Part shown: positions 32,895-43,091 of the stretch, in pieces
Layout: each line of letters starts with the position of its first letter
Position numbering within the stretch: position 1 is the first letter of the stretch
Assembly: GCF_014649715.1 (NCBI RefSeq)
Contig: NZ_BMTO01000001.1
Location: 639,396 to 703,395, forward strand
DNA: 64,000 bases
Origin: Streptomyces lateritius
GTDB taxonomy: Bacteria > Actinomycetota > Actinomycetes > Streptomycetales > Streptomycetaceae
Reading direction: 5' to 3'
The notes under the pieces: model-generated
What the model was told of the DNA's origin: nothing
Seen by the model: only the letters and a program-made list of their open reading frames with translations
Database searches by the model: none
Program-made: the position numbers and the translations under genes

Positions 32895-34525
32895 ACAGCT
32901 TCTTCGAGACCGTCTCGCTGGCGGCGGACAACGCCACCAGCGAGCACCGGCCGCTGATCATCACCCTCTTCGGCGCCTTCGTCGTCGCCACGCTCTTCAT
33001 CACCGTCTGGGCGGGCCGCCAGACCAAGAGCGCCGCCGACTTCTACGCCGGCGGACGCCAGTTCACCGGCTTCCAGAACGGCCTCGCCATCTCCGGCGAC
33101 TACATGTCCGCCGCGTCCTTCCTCGGCATCGCCGGCGCCATCGCCCTCTTCGGCTACGACGGCTTCCTCTATTCGATCGGCTTCCTGGTCGCCTGGCTGG
33201 TCGCCCTGCTCCTGGTCGCCGAGCCGCTGCGCAACTCCGGCCGCTTCACCATGGGCGACGTCCTCGCCTACCGGATGCGCCAGCGCCCCGTCCGTACCGC
33301 CGCCGGCACCTCCACCATCGTGGTGTCGATCTTCTACCTGCTCGCGCAGATGGCCGGCGCGGGCGTGCTCGTCTCGCTGCTCCTCGGCATCACCAGCGAC
33401 GGCGGGAAGATCGCCATCGTCGCCCTGGTCGGTGTGCTGATGATCGTGTACGTCACCATCGGCGGCATGAAGGGCACCACCTGGGTGCAGATGGTCAAGG
33501 CCGTCCTGCTCATCGCGGGCACGCTCCTGATCACCTTCCTCATCCTGCTGAAGTTCGACTTCAACCTCTCGGACCTGCTGGGGGCCGCGGCCACCAACAG
33601 CGGCAAGGGCTCGGCGTTCCTCGAGCCCGGGCTCAAGTACGGGGCCACCGGCGTCTCGAAGCTGGACTTCATCTCGCTCGGCATCGCGCTCGTCCTCGGC
33701 ACCGCCGGCCTGCCGCACATCCTGATCCGCTTCTACACGGTGCCGACCGCCAAGGCCGCCCGTAAGTCGGTCAACTGGGCCATCGGCATCATCGGCGCCT
33801 TCTACCTGATGACGATCGTGCTGGGCTTCGGCGCCGCCGCCCTGCTCAAGAACAGCGACATCATCGCCTCCAACAAGGCGGGCAACACGGCCGCGCCGCT
33901 GGCCGCCCTGGAGATCGGCGGCGGCGCCGGCTCGACCGGCGGAGCGATCCTGCTCGCTGTCATCTCGGCCGTCGCCTTCGCCACCATCCTCGCCGTGGTC
34001 GCCGGACTGACCCTGGCCTCGTCCTCCTCCTTCGCGCACGACATCTACGCCAACGTCATCCGGCGCGGAAAGGCCACCGAGAAGGAGGAGGTGCGCGCCG
34101 CCCGCTGGGCGACCGTCCTCATCGGCGTCGTCTCGATCGCGCTGGGCGCGCTCGCCCGCGATCTGAACGTCGCCGGCCTGGTCGCCCTCGCCTTCGCCGT
34201 CGCCGCCTCCGCCAACCTGCCGACGATCCTCTACAGCCTCTTCTGGAAGCGGTTCACCACCCAGGGCGCGCTGTGGTCGATCTACGGCGGTCTGATCTCC
34301 TCGGTCGTGCTCGTGCTGTTCTCGCCGGTCGTCTCCGGCAAGCCGACCTCGATGTTCAAGAACGTCGACTTCTACTGGTTCCCCCTGGAGAACCCGGGCC
34401 TCGTCTCCATCCCGCTGGGCTTCCTGCTCGGCTGGCTCGGCTCGCTCCTCTCCAAGGAGGAGCCGGACAAGGGCAAGTACGCGGAACTCGAGGTCAAGTC
34501 CTTGACCGGTGTCGGAGCGCACTGA
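32891..34525 (+). CDS. sodium:solute symporter, ActP/MctC-like (acetate or monocarboxylate)
   Basis: 544 residues from the GTG at 32891, overlapping the DUF485 stop by 4 bases; the longer open frame from 32393 is not used. Thirteen hydrophobic helices. The SSS blocks DFYAGGRQFTGFQNGLAISGDYMSAASFLG and GGMKGTTWVQMVKAVLL are clear and are typical of ActP acetate permeases. It imports short monocarboxylates with Na+ or H+. The C terminus is charged and cytoplasmic. Confidence 0.93.
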   Translation: MNSFFETVSLAADNATSEHRPLIITLFGAFVVATLFITVWAGRQTKSAADFYAGGRQFTGFQNGLAISGDYMSAASFLGIAGAIALFGYDGFLYSIGFLVAWLVALLLVAEPLRNSGRFTMGDVLAYRMRQRPVRTAAGTSTIVVSIFYLLAQMAGAGVLVSLLLGITSDGGKIAIVALVGVLMIVYVTIGGMKGTTWVQMVKAVLLIAGTLLITFLILLKFDFNLSDLLGAAATNSGKGSAFLEPGLKYGATGVSKLDFISLGIALVLGTAGLPHILIRFYTVPTAKAARKSVNWAIGIIGAFYLMTIVLGFGAAALLKNSDIIASNKAGNTAAPLAALEIGGGAGSTGGAILLAVISAVAFATILAVVAGLTLASSSSFAHDIYANVIRRGKATEKEEVRAARWATVLIGVVSIALGALARDLNVAGLVALAFAVAASANLPTILYSLFWKRFTTQGALWSIYGGLISSVVLVLFSPVVSGKPTSMFKNVDFYWFPLENPGLVSIPLGFLLGWLGSLLSKEEPDKGKYAELEVKSLTGVGAH

Positions 34526-34551
34526 ATCGTATGCGGTAGGCGATCACCGTC

Positions 34552-34583
34552 CGGCCGCGTCGTAGGGTTCTACGACGCGGCCG
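34552..34583 (+). terminator. 13-bp hairpin after the symporter operon
   Basis: Arms 34552-34564 and 34571-34583 with loop GGGTTC, 27 bp past the stop. Confidence 0.8.
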
Positions 34584-34676
34584 TGCCGGTCCTCGTGACA
34601 ATCGTCCATGCTCGTTGTCGGCGCGCTCACGTAGGCTCGGTAGAGACGGATCCGGTGAAACAGGGAGGGGGCCACA

Positions 34677-35678
34677 GTGCTCATCGACACCTACGGCCGT
34701 GTGGCCACCGACCTGCGTGTCTCGCTCACGGACCGGTGCAATCTGCGCTGCACCTACTGCATGCCCGAAGAGGGGCTGCAGTGGCTGGCCAAGCCAGACC
34801 TGCTGACCGACGACGAGATCGTCCGGCTGATACGGATCGCCGTCACCGACCTCGGTGTCACGGAAGTCCGCTTCACCGGCGGCGAGCCCCTGCTCCGCCC
34901 CGGCCTGGTCGGCATCGTCGAGCGCTGCGCGGCCCTGGAGCCCCGCCCCAAGATGTCCCTGACCACCAACGGTATCGGGCTCAAGCGCACGGCGACCGCC
35001 CTGAAGGCCGCCGGCCTGGACCGGGTCAACGTCTCGCTCGACACCCTGCGGCCCGAGGTCTTCAAGACCCTCACGCGCCGCGACCGCCATCACGACGTCC
35101 TCGACGGCATGGCCGCCGCCCGCGACGCCGGCCTCACCCCGGTCAAGGTCAACGCGGTCCTGATGCCCGGACTCAACGACGACGAGGCCCCCGACCTGCT
35201 GGCCTGGGCGGTGGAGAACGCCTACGAGCTGCGCTTCATCGAGCAGATGCCGCTCGACGCCCAGCACGGCTGGAAGCGCGACGGCATGATCACCGCCGGT
35301 GACATCCTCGCGTCCCTGCGCACCCGCTTCACCCTGACCCCCGAGGGTGCCGACGAGCGCGGTTCGGCCCCCGCCGAGCGCTGGGTCGTCGACGGCGGAC
35401 CGCACACCGTCGGCGTCATCGCCTCCGTCACCCGTCCCTTCTGCCGGGCCTGCGACCGCACCCGTCTCACCGCGGACGGCCAGGTGCGGACCTGCCTGTT
35501 CGCCACCGAGGAGACCGACCTGCGGGCCGCGCTGCGCGCGGCGGAGCCGAGCGAGGCGTCCGACGCGGAGATCGCCCGGATCTGGAAGTTGGCCATGTGG
35601 GGGAAGAAGGCCGGTTCCGGCCTGGACGACCCGAGCTTCCTCCAGCCCGAGCGCCCGATGTCAGCGATCGGCGGCTGA
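34677..35678 (+). CDS. moaA: GTP 3',8-cyclase MoaA (molybdopterin synthesis)
   Basis: 333 residues from a GTG with GGAGGGG upstream. Radical SAM cluster CNLRCTYC (residues 22-29), GGEP motif in RFTGGEPLLRPG, and a C-terminal second 4Fe-4S site CRACDRTRLTADGQVRTCLF. The chain ends in the required Gly-Gly. It converts GTP to the 3',8-cyclo intermediate of molybdenum cofactor. No other moa gene is adjacent. Confidence 0.97.
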   Translation: MLIDTYGRVATDLRVSLTDRCNLRCTYCMPEEGLQWLAKPDLLTDDEIVRLIRIAVTDLGVTEVRFTGGEPLLRPGLVGIVERCAALEPRPKMSLTTNGIGLKRTATALKAAGLDRVNVSLDTLRPEVFKTLTRRDRHHDVLDGMAAARDAGLTPVKVNAVLMPGLNDDEAPDLLAWAVENAYELRFIEQMPLDAQHGWKRDGMITAGDILASLRTRFTLTPEGADERGSAPAERWVVDGGPHTVGVIASVTRPFCRACDRTRLTADGQVRTCLFATEETDLRAALRAAEPSEASDAEIARIWKLAMWGKKAGSGLDDPSFLQPERPMSAIGG

Positions 35679-35888
35679 GCCAGCCGAGTCCCACTCCGCG
35701 AGCGGGACGACGTCCTTGAGGAACCCTCGTACGCCGAGGAACCGCGAGAGATGCTCGCGGTGCTCCTCGCAGGCGAGCCAGGTCTTGCGACGCTCCGGCG
35801 TGTGCAGCTTGGGGTTGTTCCACGCCAGGACCCACACCGCGTCGGCGCGGCAGCCCTTGGCGGAACAGATCGGGGTTTCGTCGCTCAC
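35661..35888 (-). CDS. conserved small Cys-containing hypothetical protein
   Basis: 75 residues if the GTG at 35888 (MSDETPICSAKGC) is the start; GTG at 35900 and TTG at 35918 are in-frame alternatives without ribosome sites. Conserved-looking cysteines in CSAKGC and ACEEH with His nearby suggest a small zinc knuckle. Function unknown. Its 3' end overlaps the moaA 3' end by 18 bp (convergent). Confidence 0.7.
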   Translation of the reverse strand: MSDETPICSAKGCRADAVWVLAWNNPKLHTPERRKTWLACEEHREHLSRFLGVRGFLKDVVPLAEWDSAGSAADR

Positions 35889-35921
35889 CGGATTGATCAC
35901 GGTTTCATTGTCCAACAAGGG

Positions 35922-35959
35922 CGACGCCGAGCAGCCACGGGGGGAGCTGCCCGGCGTCG
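35922..35959 (-). terminator. 14-bp hairpin after the DUF3099 gene
   Basis: Arms 35922-35935 and 35946-35959 pair with one mismatch. It lies downstream of the minus-strand gene that ends at 36082 and just before the small gene at 35888. Confidence 0.65.
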
Positions 35960-36081
35960 GTCCGTCGCTCCGACGGGGGATGCGGAGCGCGTAGGAAGTA
36001 TGTCACGGCGCATGGGGTGCGGTGCACCGGAACTTCATGATTGATCTGAGCTTTTCTTGAGCTTTTCGACCCCTTGAATGA

Positions 36082-36426
36082 TCAACTCTGCCCGGAGGGG
36101 CGTTCCGTACCGGCTTCCGCGAAGCTCTCGCCCGCATCGAGTGCCGGATGGTCCGGCGGAGCCACGAATGTGGAGGGCAGCGACGGCGCCCTCTCCCGCC
36201 CCGCGTTGGCGATCACCACGGCGATGTAGGGGAGCAGACCACCGAGCACCAGCGCCACGATCGCCACATGGCGCTCGACGTTCCAGAGGACGGCGGCGGC
36301 GATGACCGCCAGCGTCCGCACCGACATCGAGATCACGTACCGCCGCTGCCGACCGCGTACGTCGTCGGCCAGGCTCTGGCGCGCCTCGGTGATTCGGAAA
36401 ACCTCGGTTTCGCCATGCTTCCGCAT
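36082..36426 (-). CDS. DUF3099 membrane protein
   Basis: 114 residues from the ATG at 36426; the longer frame to 36891 shadows a plus-strand gene. EVFRITEARQSLADDVRGRQRRYVISMSVRTL at the N terminus followed by two helices (about 33-50 and 54-74) is the DUF3099 pattern of actinobacteria. The tail is polar. Function unknown. Confidence 0.88.
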   Translation of the reverse strand: MRKHGETEVFRITEARQSLADDVRGRQRRYVISMSVRTLAVIAAAVLWNVERHVAIVALVLGGLLPYIAVVIANAGRERAPSLPSTFVAPPDHPALDAGESFAEAGTERPSGQS

Positions 36427-36607
36427 CACATTCCACCACCCGGCAGCCACGCCGGACTTTCCCCGGTCCGGACCTTCTTCCACGGTACGCCCGAGGTCCG
36501 ACCGCGACGAGACCGGGTCACGTATGGCGCTGTCCGGCATGCGCCCTGTCGCAGGGGAGCCGAGACTGGGGCCACATGCGCAGATTGCGCCGCATGAGGA
36601 GGCGATC

Positions 36608-36883
36608 ATGAGTTGGTTGTGGGCGATCATCGTGGGTTTGGTACTCGGCCTGATCGCCAAAGCGATCCTGCCGGGGAAGCAGCAGATCCCCCTGTGGCTG
36701 ACGACCGTTTTCGGAATTCTCGGCAGCGTGCTCGGCAACGCCGTCGCGACCTGGATCGGGGTCAACGACACCAAGGGCATCGACTGGACTCGGCACCTTC
36801 TCCAACTCATCGGCGCGGTCGCCGTGGTGGGCGTCGGCGACATGCTGTGGGCCTCGATCAGGGGAAACAGACGGCGGGCCTGA
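36608..36883 (+). CDS. GlsB/YeaQ/YmgE family stress-response membrane protein
   Basis: 91 residues with AGGAGG before the ATG. Three hydrophobic stretches with GLVLGLIAKAILPGKQ, the family motif (GxxxGxxA-K), near the N terminus. Such proteins are small general-stress membrane proteins (transglycosylase-associated group). The C-terminal part, ending in RGNRRRA, is longer than in the enterobacterial forms. Confidence 0.9.
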   Translation: MSWLWAIIVGLVLGLIAKAILPGKQQIPLWLTTVFGILGSVLGNAVATWIGVNDTKGIDWTRHLLQLIGAVAVVGVGDMLWASIRGNRRRA

Positions 36884-36928
36884 CCCCCCACAGCCCGGCA
36901 GGACCGAAGCCCGGCAGGACCGAAGGCC

Positions 36929-36967
36929 GGAGGCCCGGTACGCGCTCGACGCGCGTACCGGGCCTCC
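36929..36967. terminator. 17-bp hairpin between convergent genes
   Basis: Arms 36929-36945 and 36951-36967 are perfectly complementary with a 5-base loop. Serves the stress protein gene and tyrS. Confidence 0.85.
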
Positions 36968-36985
36968 GTCAGCGGGAGCCGGGCA

Positions 36986-38257
36986 TCAGACCTCGGCGCC
37001 GACCTCGATCGCCGCCAGGTTCTTCTTGCCCCGGCGCAGCACCAGCCAGCGCCCGTGCAGCAGCTCGTCCGCCGACACCTCGGCGTCCTCGGCGGTGACC
37101 TTCACGTTGTTCACGTACGCCCCGCCCTCCTTCACCGTGCGGCGCGCCGCCGACTTGCTCGGCGCCAGGCCCACCTCGGTGAAGAGGTCCACGACCTGCC
37201 CGAGCTCCGCCACGCGCGCGTGCGGCAGCTCCGAGAGCGCGGCGGCCAGCGTCGCCTCGTCCAGCTCGGCCAGGTCGCCCTGCCCGAACAGCGCCTTCGA
37301 GGCGTTGATGACGGCCGCGCACTGCTGGGCGCCGTGCACCAGGGTCGTCAGCTCCTCGGCGAGCGCCCGCTGAGCGGTACGGGCCTGCGGCCGCTCGGCG
37401 GTGACCTTCTCCAGTTCCTCCAGCTCCGCGACGGACTTGAAGGACAGGATCCGCATGTACTTCGAGATGTCCCGGTCGTCCACGTTCAGCCAGAACTGGT
37501 AGAACGCGTACGGCGTGGTCATCTCCGGGTCCAGCCAGACGGCCCCGCCCTCGGTCTTGCCGAACTTGGTGCCGTCCGCCTTCGTCATCAGCGGCGTCGC
37601 CAGCGCGTGCACGACCGCGTCCGGCTCCAGGCGGTGGATCAGGTCCAGACCGGCCGTGAGGTTGCCCCACTGGTCGCTGCCGCCCTGCTGCAGCACACAG
37701 CCATAGCGCCGGTACAGCTCCAGGAAGTCCATGCCCTGCAGCAGCTGGTAGCTGAACTCGGTGTAGCTGATGCCCTGCTCGGACTCCAGCCGCCGGGCCA
37801 CCGAGTCCTTGGTCAGCATCTTGTTGACCCGGAAGTGCTTGCCGATATCCCGGAGGAACTCGATCGCCGACATCCCGGCGGTCCAGTCCAGGTTGTTCAC
37901 CATGATCGCCGCGTTCTCCCCCTCGAAGGAGAGGAACGGCTCGATCTGGGTACGCAGCCGGTTCACCCAGTTCGCGACCGTCTCCGGGTCGTTCAGGGTG
38001 CGCTCGGCGGTCGGCCGCGGGTCACCGATCTGACCGGTGGCCCCGCCGACCAGCGCCAGCGGCCGGTGACCGGCCTGCTGGAGCCGGCGGACGGTGAGCA
38101 CCTGGACCAGGTGGCCGACGTGGAGACTGGCGGCGGTCGGGTCGAAACCGCAATAGAACGTGACGGGACCGTCCGCGAGAGCCTTGCGCAATGCGTCCTC
38201 GTCGGTGGACTGGGCGAAGAGCCCGCGCCACTTCAGCTCGTCGACGATGTCCGTCAC
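36986..38257 (-). CDS. tyrS: tyrosyl-tRNA synthetase
   Basis: 423 residues from a GTG. Class I synthetase with HVGH (about 47-50) and KFGKTEGG (the KMSKS equivalent, about 230). [27 protein letters not shown] is the tyrosine-binding region. The C-terminal S4 domain binds tRNA ([29 protein letters not shown]). No T-box leader is visible in the short upstream gap. Confidence 0.97.
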   Translation of the reverse strand: MTDIVDELKWRGLFAQSTDEDALRKALADGPVTFYCGFDPTAASLHVGHLVQVLTVRRLQQAGHRPLALVGGATGQIGDPRPTAERTLNDPETVANWVNRLRTQIEPFLSFEGENAAIMVNNLDWTAGMSAIEFLRDIGKHFRVNKMLTKDSVARRLESEQGISYTEFSYQLLQGMDFLELYRRYGCVLQQGGSDQWGNLTAGLDLIHRLEPDAVVHALATPLMTKADGTKFGKTEGGAVWLDPEMTTPYAFYQFWLNVDDRDISKYMRILSFKSVAELEELEKVTAERPQARTAQRALAEELTTLVHGAQQCAAVINASKALFGQGDLAELDEATLAAALSELPHARVAELGQVVDLFTEVGLAPSKSAARRTVKEGGAYVNNVKVTAEDAEVSADELLHGRWLVLRRGKKNLAAIEVGAEV

Positions 38258-38310
38258 GATCTTCGGTCTCCTTGATTGGTGGTCGTCACGCCGTACTCAG
38301 TCTAGGCCGG

Positions 38311-39702
38311 TCAAACGCCCTTGCTGACCGAGCTCATGTTGAAGTCCGGCACCCGCAGCGCCGGCATCGCCGCCCTGGTGAACCAGTCGCTCCACTCGCG
38401 CGGCAGCGTCTTCTCCGTCCGTCCCGCCTCCGAGGCCCGCGACAGCAGGTCCACCGGCGACTCGTTGAACCGGAAGTTGTTCACCTCGCCGACCACCTCG
38501 CCGTTCTCGACGAGGTAGACGCCGTCCCGGGTCAGCCCGGTCAGCAGCAGCGTCGCCGGGTCGACCTCGCGGATGTACCAGAGGCAGGTCAGCAGCAGGC
38601 CACGCTCCGTGGAGGCCACCATCTCCTCCAGCGAGCGCTCGCCGCCGCCGTCCAGGATCAGGTTCCCGGCTCCGGGGGCCACGGGCAAGCGAGTAAGCGC
38701 CGCCGTGTGCCGGGTGGTGATCAGGTGCTCGAGCCGGCCCTCTCGTACCCAGTCCGTCCCCGACATCGGCAGACCGTTGTCGAAGACCGAGGAGTCATCG
38801 CCCGAGGAGTGCGCGATGACGAACGGCGCCGACTCCAGGCCCGGCTCGTTCGGGTCGCTGCGCAGCGTCAGCGGCAGCGGGGAGAGGGTCTCGCCGATAC
38901 GCGTCCCGCCGCCCGGCTTGGAGAAGACCGTGCGGCCCTCCACCGCGTCACGGGCCATGGACGACCACAGCTGGTAGATCAGGAGGTCGGCCACGGCGGT
39001 GGGCGGCAGCAGCGTCTCGTACCGCCCGGCCGGCAGCTCGATCCTGCGCTCCGCCCAGCGCAGCCGCTGCGCCAGGTCGGCGTCGAGCGCGGCCGGGTCG
39101 ACGTCCTTGAAGTCCCGGGTGGAGCGCCCGGCCCAGGCGGAGCGGGAGCGGTCGGGGGACTTGGCGTTCAGCTCCAGGGTGCCGTTGGGCTGGTCGTGCC
39201 GGAGCCGCAGGCCGGTCGAGGTGCCGAGGTAGGTCGAGGTCAGCTGGTGGTGGGCGAAGCCGTACAGCTCACGGCCGCCGGAGCGGGCGCGGGCGAAGGC
39301 CTCGCCGAGCGCCGGGGCGAAGTCGGTGAACACGGCGGACGTGGTCTCGGCCGGCGCGTCCCGGAAGTCGGGGGAGGGGTCGATCCCCTCGACCAGCGGC
39401 TGGGCGTCCTCGGCGGGCCCCGCGGCCCGGGCGGCCGCCTCGGCGGCCCGTACCAGCGGCTCCAGGTCGTCGGTGGTCACGGCGGAGCGCGAGACGACAC
39501 CGGAGGCCGTGCCCTCGGAGCCGTCGACGGTCGCGATGACGGTGAGCGTCCTGCCACGGGTCACACCGTTGGTCGTGAGCGCGTTGCCGGCCCAGCGCAG
39601 ATTGGCGGAGGACTCCTCGTCGGCGATGACGACACACCCGTCCGCGCGGGACAGCTCCAGGGCCCGCTCGACGATCTCGTACGGCTTGCTGACGCGGCTC
39701 AT
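38311..39702 (-). CDS. TldE/PmbA-like subunit of a TldD/TldE metalloprotease
   Basis: 463 residues from the ATG at 39702, which overlaps the TldD stop (ATGA). The fold of the family is present throughout, with STYLGTSTGLRLRHDQPNGTLELNAK and, near the C terminus, LTGLTRDGVYLVENGEVVGEVNNFRFN. It lacks the HExxxH of the partner, as expected for the non-catalytic TldE subunit. The pair forms a heterodimeric peptidase acting on unfolded peptides and peptide natural products. Confidence 0.92.
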   Translation of the reverse strand: MSRVSKPYEIVERALELSRADGCVVIADEESSANLRWAGNALTTNGVTRGRTLTVIATVDGSEGTASGVVSRSAVTTDDLEPLVRAAEAAARAAGPAEDAQPLVEGIDPSPDFRDAPAETTSAVFTDFAPALGEAFARARSGGRELYGFAHHQLTSTYLGTSTGLRLRHDQPNGTLELNAKSPDRSRSAWAGRSTRDFKDVDPAALDADLAQRLRWAERRIELPAGRYETLLPPTAVADLLIYQLWSSMARDAVEGRTVFSKPGGGTRIGETLSPLPLTLRSDPNEPGLESAPFVIAHSSGDDSSVFDNGLPMSGTDWVREGRLEHLITTRHTAALTRLPVAPGAGNLILDGGGERSLEEMVASTERGLLLTCLWYIREVDPATLLLTGLTRDGVYLVENGEVVGEVNNFRFNESPVDLLSRASEAGRTEKTLPREWSDWFTRAAMPALRVPDFNMSSVSKGV

Positions 39703-41222
39703 CGCCCGGCCTCCTGCGTGGTGTTCAGAATGTTGACGCCCCGGAAGAGGGCCGACGGGCAGCCGTGGGAGACCGCCGCGACCTGGCCGGGCTGGGCCTT
39801 CCCACAGTTGAACGCGCCGCCGAGGACGTAGGTCTGCGGGCCGCCGACCTTCTCCATCGAGCCCCAGAACTCCGTCGTCGTCGCCTGGTAAGCGACGTCC
39901 CGCAGCTGACCGGCCAGCCTGCCGTTCTCGATGCGGAAGAATCGCTGCCCGGTGAACTGGAAGTTGTAGCGCTGCATGTCGATCGACCACGACCGGTCGC
40001 CGACCACGTAGATGCCGCGCTCCACACCCCCGATCAGATCCTCCGTGGACAGACCGCCCGGATCCGGCTGGAGGGAGACGTTCGCCATCCGCTGCACCGG
40101 CACGTGCGAGGGCGAGTCCGCGTACGCGCACCCGTTGGACCGCCCCAGACCCGTGAGCTTCGCGATCCGCCGGTCCAACTGGTAGCCGACGAGCGTGCCG
40201 TCCTTCACCAGGTCCCAGCTCTGCGCCTCGACGCCCTCGTCGTCGTACCCGATCGTCGCGAGCCCGTGCTCGGCAGTCCGGTCACCCGTCACGTTCATGA
40301 TCGACGAGCCGTACGCCAGCTTCCCCAGCTGGTCGAAGGTGGCGAACGAGGTCCCGGCGTACGCCGCCTCGTAGCCGAGCGCCCGGTCCAGCTCGGTGGC
40401 GTGGCCGATCGACTCGTGGATCGTCAGCCAGAGGTTCGACGGGTCGACGACCAGGTCGTACGTCCCCGCCTCCACGCTCGGCGCCCGCATCTTCTCGGCG
40501 AGCAGCCCGGGGATCCGCTCCAGCTCCGCGTCCCAGTCCCAGCCGGTGCCCGTCAGGTACTCCCAGCCCCGGCCGACCGGCGGCGCGATCGTCCGCATGG
40601 AGTCGAACTCGCCGGTCGTCTCGTCGACGGCCACCGCGGTGAGCTGCGGGTGGAGCCGGACGCGCTGCTGGGTGGTGACGGTACCCGCCGTGTCCGCGTA
40701 GAACTTGTTCTCATGGACGGTCAGCAGCGACGCGTCCACGTGAGCCACCCCCTCCGCCCGCAGCAGCCGAGCGCTCCAGTCGGCGAGCAGCCCGGTCTTG
40801 TCGGCGTCGGGGATGTCGAAGGGGTCGATCTCGTACGAGGAGATCCAGGTCTTCTCCGCGTGCACCGGCTCCCCGGCCAGCTCCACCCTCTCGTCCGACC
40901 CGGCCGCCGCGATCACCTTCGCGGAGAGCTTCGCCATGGCCACGGCCTGCGAGGCGACCCGCGCGGCCCCGTCCATGGTCAGATCCACCCCGGAGGCGAA
41001 CCCCCACGCCCCGCCGTGCACCACTCGCACCGCGTACCCGAGGTCCGTGAGGTCCGAGGACCCCGATGGCTTGGCGTCCCGCAGCCGCCACGAGGCGCTG
41101 CGCACCCGCTCCAGGCGGAAGTCGGCATGGTCGGAGCCGAGGGCACGCGCGCGGGCGAGCGCCGCGTCGGCGAGCGCCCGCAGCGGCAGCGCCGTGAAGG
41201 CCGCGTCGATGGAATGAGGCAC
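39699..41222 (-). CDS. tldD: TldD metalloprotease, catalytic subunit
   Basis: 507 residues from the GTG at 41222, which has AGGAG 6 bases upstream; the extension to 41261 is not favoured. The zinc site HESIGHATELD (His-Glu-x-x-x-His, about residue 270) and later NFQFTGQRFFRIENG and GGAFNCGKAQPGQ (third ligand Cys region) define TldD. Translated with tldE as one unit. Cytoplasmic. Confidence 0.94.
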   Translation of the reverse strand: MPHSIDAAFTALPLRALADAALARARALGSDHADFRLERVRSASWRLRDAKPSGSSDLTDLGYAVRVVHGGAWGFASGVDLTMDGAARVASQAVAMAKLSAKVIAAAGSDERVELAGEPVHAEKTWISSYEIDPFDIPDADKTGLLADWSARLLRAEGVAHVDASLLTVHENKFYADTAGTVTTQQRVRLHPQLTAVAVDETTGEFDSMRTIAPPVGRGWEYLTGTGWDWDAELERIPGLLAEKMRAPSVEAGTYDLVVDPSNLWLTIHESIGHATELDRALGYEAAYAGTSFATFDQLGKLAYGSSIMNVTGDRTAEHGLATIGYDDEGVEAQSWDLVKDGTLVGYQLDRRIAKLTGLGRSNGCAYADSPSHVPVQRMANVSLQPDPGGLSTEDLIGGVERGIYVVGDRSWSIDMQRYNFQFTGQRFFRIENGRLAGQLRDVAYQATTTEFWGSMEKVGGPQTYVLGGAFNCGKAQPGQVAAVSHGCPSALFRGVNILNTTQEAGR

Positions 41223-41302
41223 GAATGTCTCCTGTCGTCTGAGACCGGTCGACCCGATCATGTCGCGCTTCGGGTCGTGACGCCCACGTCTTTCTGTAGG
41301 GA

Positions 41303-41334
41303 CCCGACAGTGGCATGCGGATGCGACTGTCGGG
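41303..41334. repeat. 9-bp inverted repeat in the tldD-fabG divergent region
   Basis: CCCGACAGT (41303-41311) and its complement (41326-41334), extendable by three GC pairs beyond one mismatch. Lies between two divergent starts, so it is more likely an operator than a terminator. Confidence 0.4.
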
Positions 41335-41379
41335 GCCCGATTCCTCGGGGAAGGGTCCGGACCGATAGGTTTTCGGTAA

Positions 41380-42111
<732 letters not shown>

Positions 42112-42115
42112 GACC

Positions 42116-42901
42116 ATGACGAACACTGGCGGAATCCTCGAGGGCAAGCGCATCCTGATCACCGGTGTGCTGATGGAGTCCTCCATCGCCTTCCACGCCG
42201 CGAAGCTGGCCCAGGAGCAGGGCGCGGAGATCATCCTCACCGCCTGGCCGCGGCCGACGCTGACCGAGCGCATCGCCAAGAAGCTGCCCCACCCCGACAA
42301 GGTCAAGGTCCTGGAGCTCGACGTCTCCAACGACGAGCACCTCGCGCGCCTGGAGGGCCAGGTCCGCGAGCACCTGGGCGACCGCCTCGACGGCGTCGTC
42401 CACTCCATCGGCTTCGCGCCGCAGGACGCGCTGGGCGGCAACTTCCTCAACACGCCGTTCGAGTCGGTCGCCACCGCCATGCACGTCTCGGCCTTCTCGC
42501 TGAAGTCCCTGACCATGGCGCTGCTGCCGCTGATGAGCGAGGGCGGCTCGGTCGTCGGCCTCACCTTCGACGCGCAGTTCGCCTGGCCGCAGTACGACTG
42601 GATGGGCCCGACCAAGGCCGCCCTGGAGGCCACCAGCCGCTACATGGCCCGTGACCTCGGCAAGCAGGACATCCGTTGCAACCTGGTCTCGGCCGGCCCG
42701 CTCGGCTCGATGGCCGCCAAGTCCATCCCGGGCTTCACCGAGCTGGCGAGCGTCTGGGACAGCCGCTCCCCGCTGCAGTGGGACCTGTCCGACCCGGAGC
42801 CGGCGGGCCGTGCCATCGTGGCGCTGCTCTCCGACTGGTTCCCGAAGACGACCGGTGAGATCGTGCACGTCGACGGCGGACTGCACGCGATCGGCGCCTG
42901 A
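42116..42901 (+). CDS. fabI: enoyl-[ACP] reductase FabI/InhA type
   Basis: 261 residues. Starts GGILEGKRILITGVLMESSIAFHAAK, which is the InhA-like nucleotide motif. Catalytic Tyr-x-x-Met-x-x-x-Lys within WPQYDWMGPTKAAL. NADH-dependent reduction of trans-2-enoyl-ACP, the final step of each elongation round. Closest by eye to the mycobacterial InhA branch. A strong hairpin follows. Confidence 0.96.
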   Translation: MTNTGGILEGKRILITGVLMESSIAFHAAKLAQEQGAEIILTAWPRPTLTERIAKKLPHPDKVKVLELDVSNDEHLARLEGQVREHLGDRLDGVVHSIGFAPQDALGGNFLNTPFESVATAMHVSAFSLKSLTMALLPLMSEGGSVVGLTFDAQFAWPQYDWMGPTKAALEATSRYMARDLGKQDIRCNLVSAGPLGSMAAKSIPGFTELASVWDSRSPLQWDLSDPEPAGRAIVALLSDWFPKTTGEIVHVDGGLHAIGA

Positions 42902-42917
42902 GCGGGCGTACGGCGTA

Positions 42918-42963
42918 CGAAGGCCGGGAGTCCGTCCCTGTGGGGGCGGGCTCCCGGCCTTCG
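42918..42963 (+). terminator. 13-bp hairpin after fabI
   Basis: Arms 42918-42930 and 42951-42963 are perfect complements; the loop is 20 bases. Confidence 0.75.
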
Positions 42964-43091
42964 CCGTGCTCGGGCTCGTCCGGAATCCCCGGGCCCCCTC
43001 GGTCTCCTCCCCGAGTCGAAAAGTCCGTCGAACCCCCCCAGACTGGATCGGAGCGTGACATTCCAGCTACTGGCGGGGAGGAGGCACGGGC

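Noticed and set aside
36576..36611. Arg-rich 11-codon ORF (MRRLRRMRRRS) overlapping the start of the stress-response membrane gene
   Set aside because: It contains the ribosome site of the next gene, and AGG-rich SD sequences create Arg codons by chance. Not convincing without conservation data.
38258..38310. T-box leader of tyrS
   Set aside because: The gap before tyrS is about 50 bp, too short, and no T-box sequence is present.
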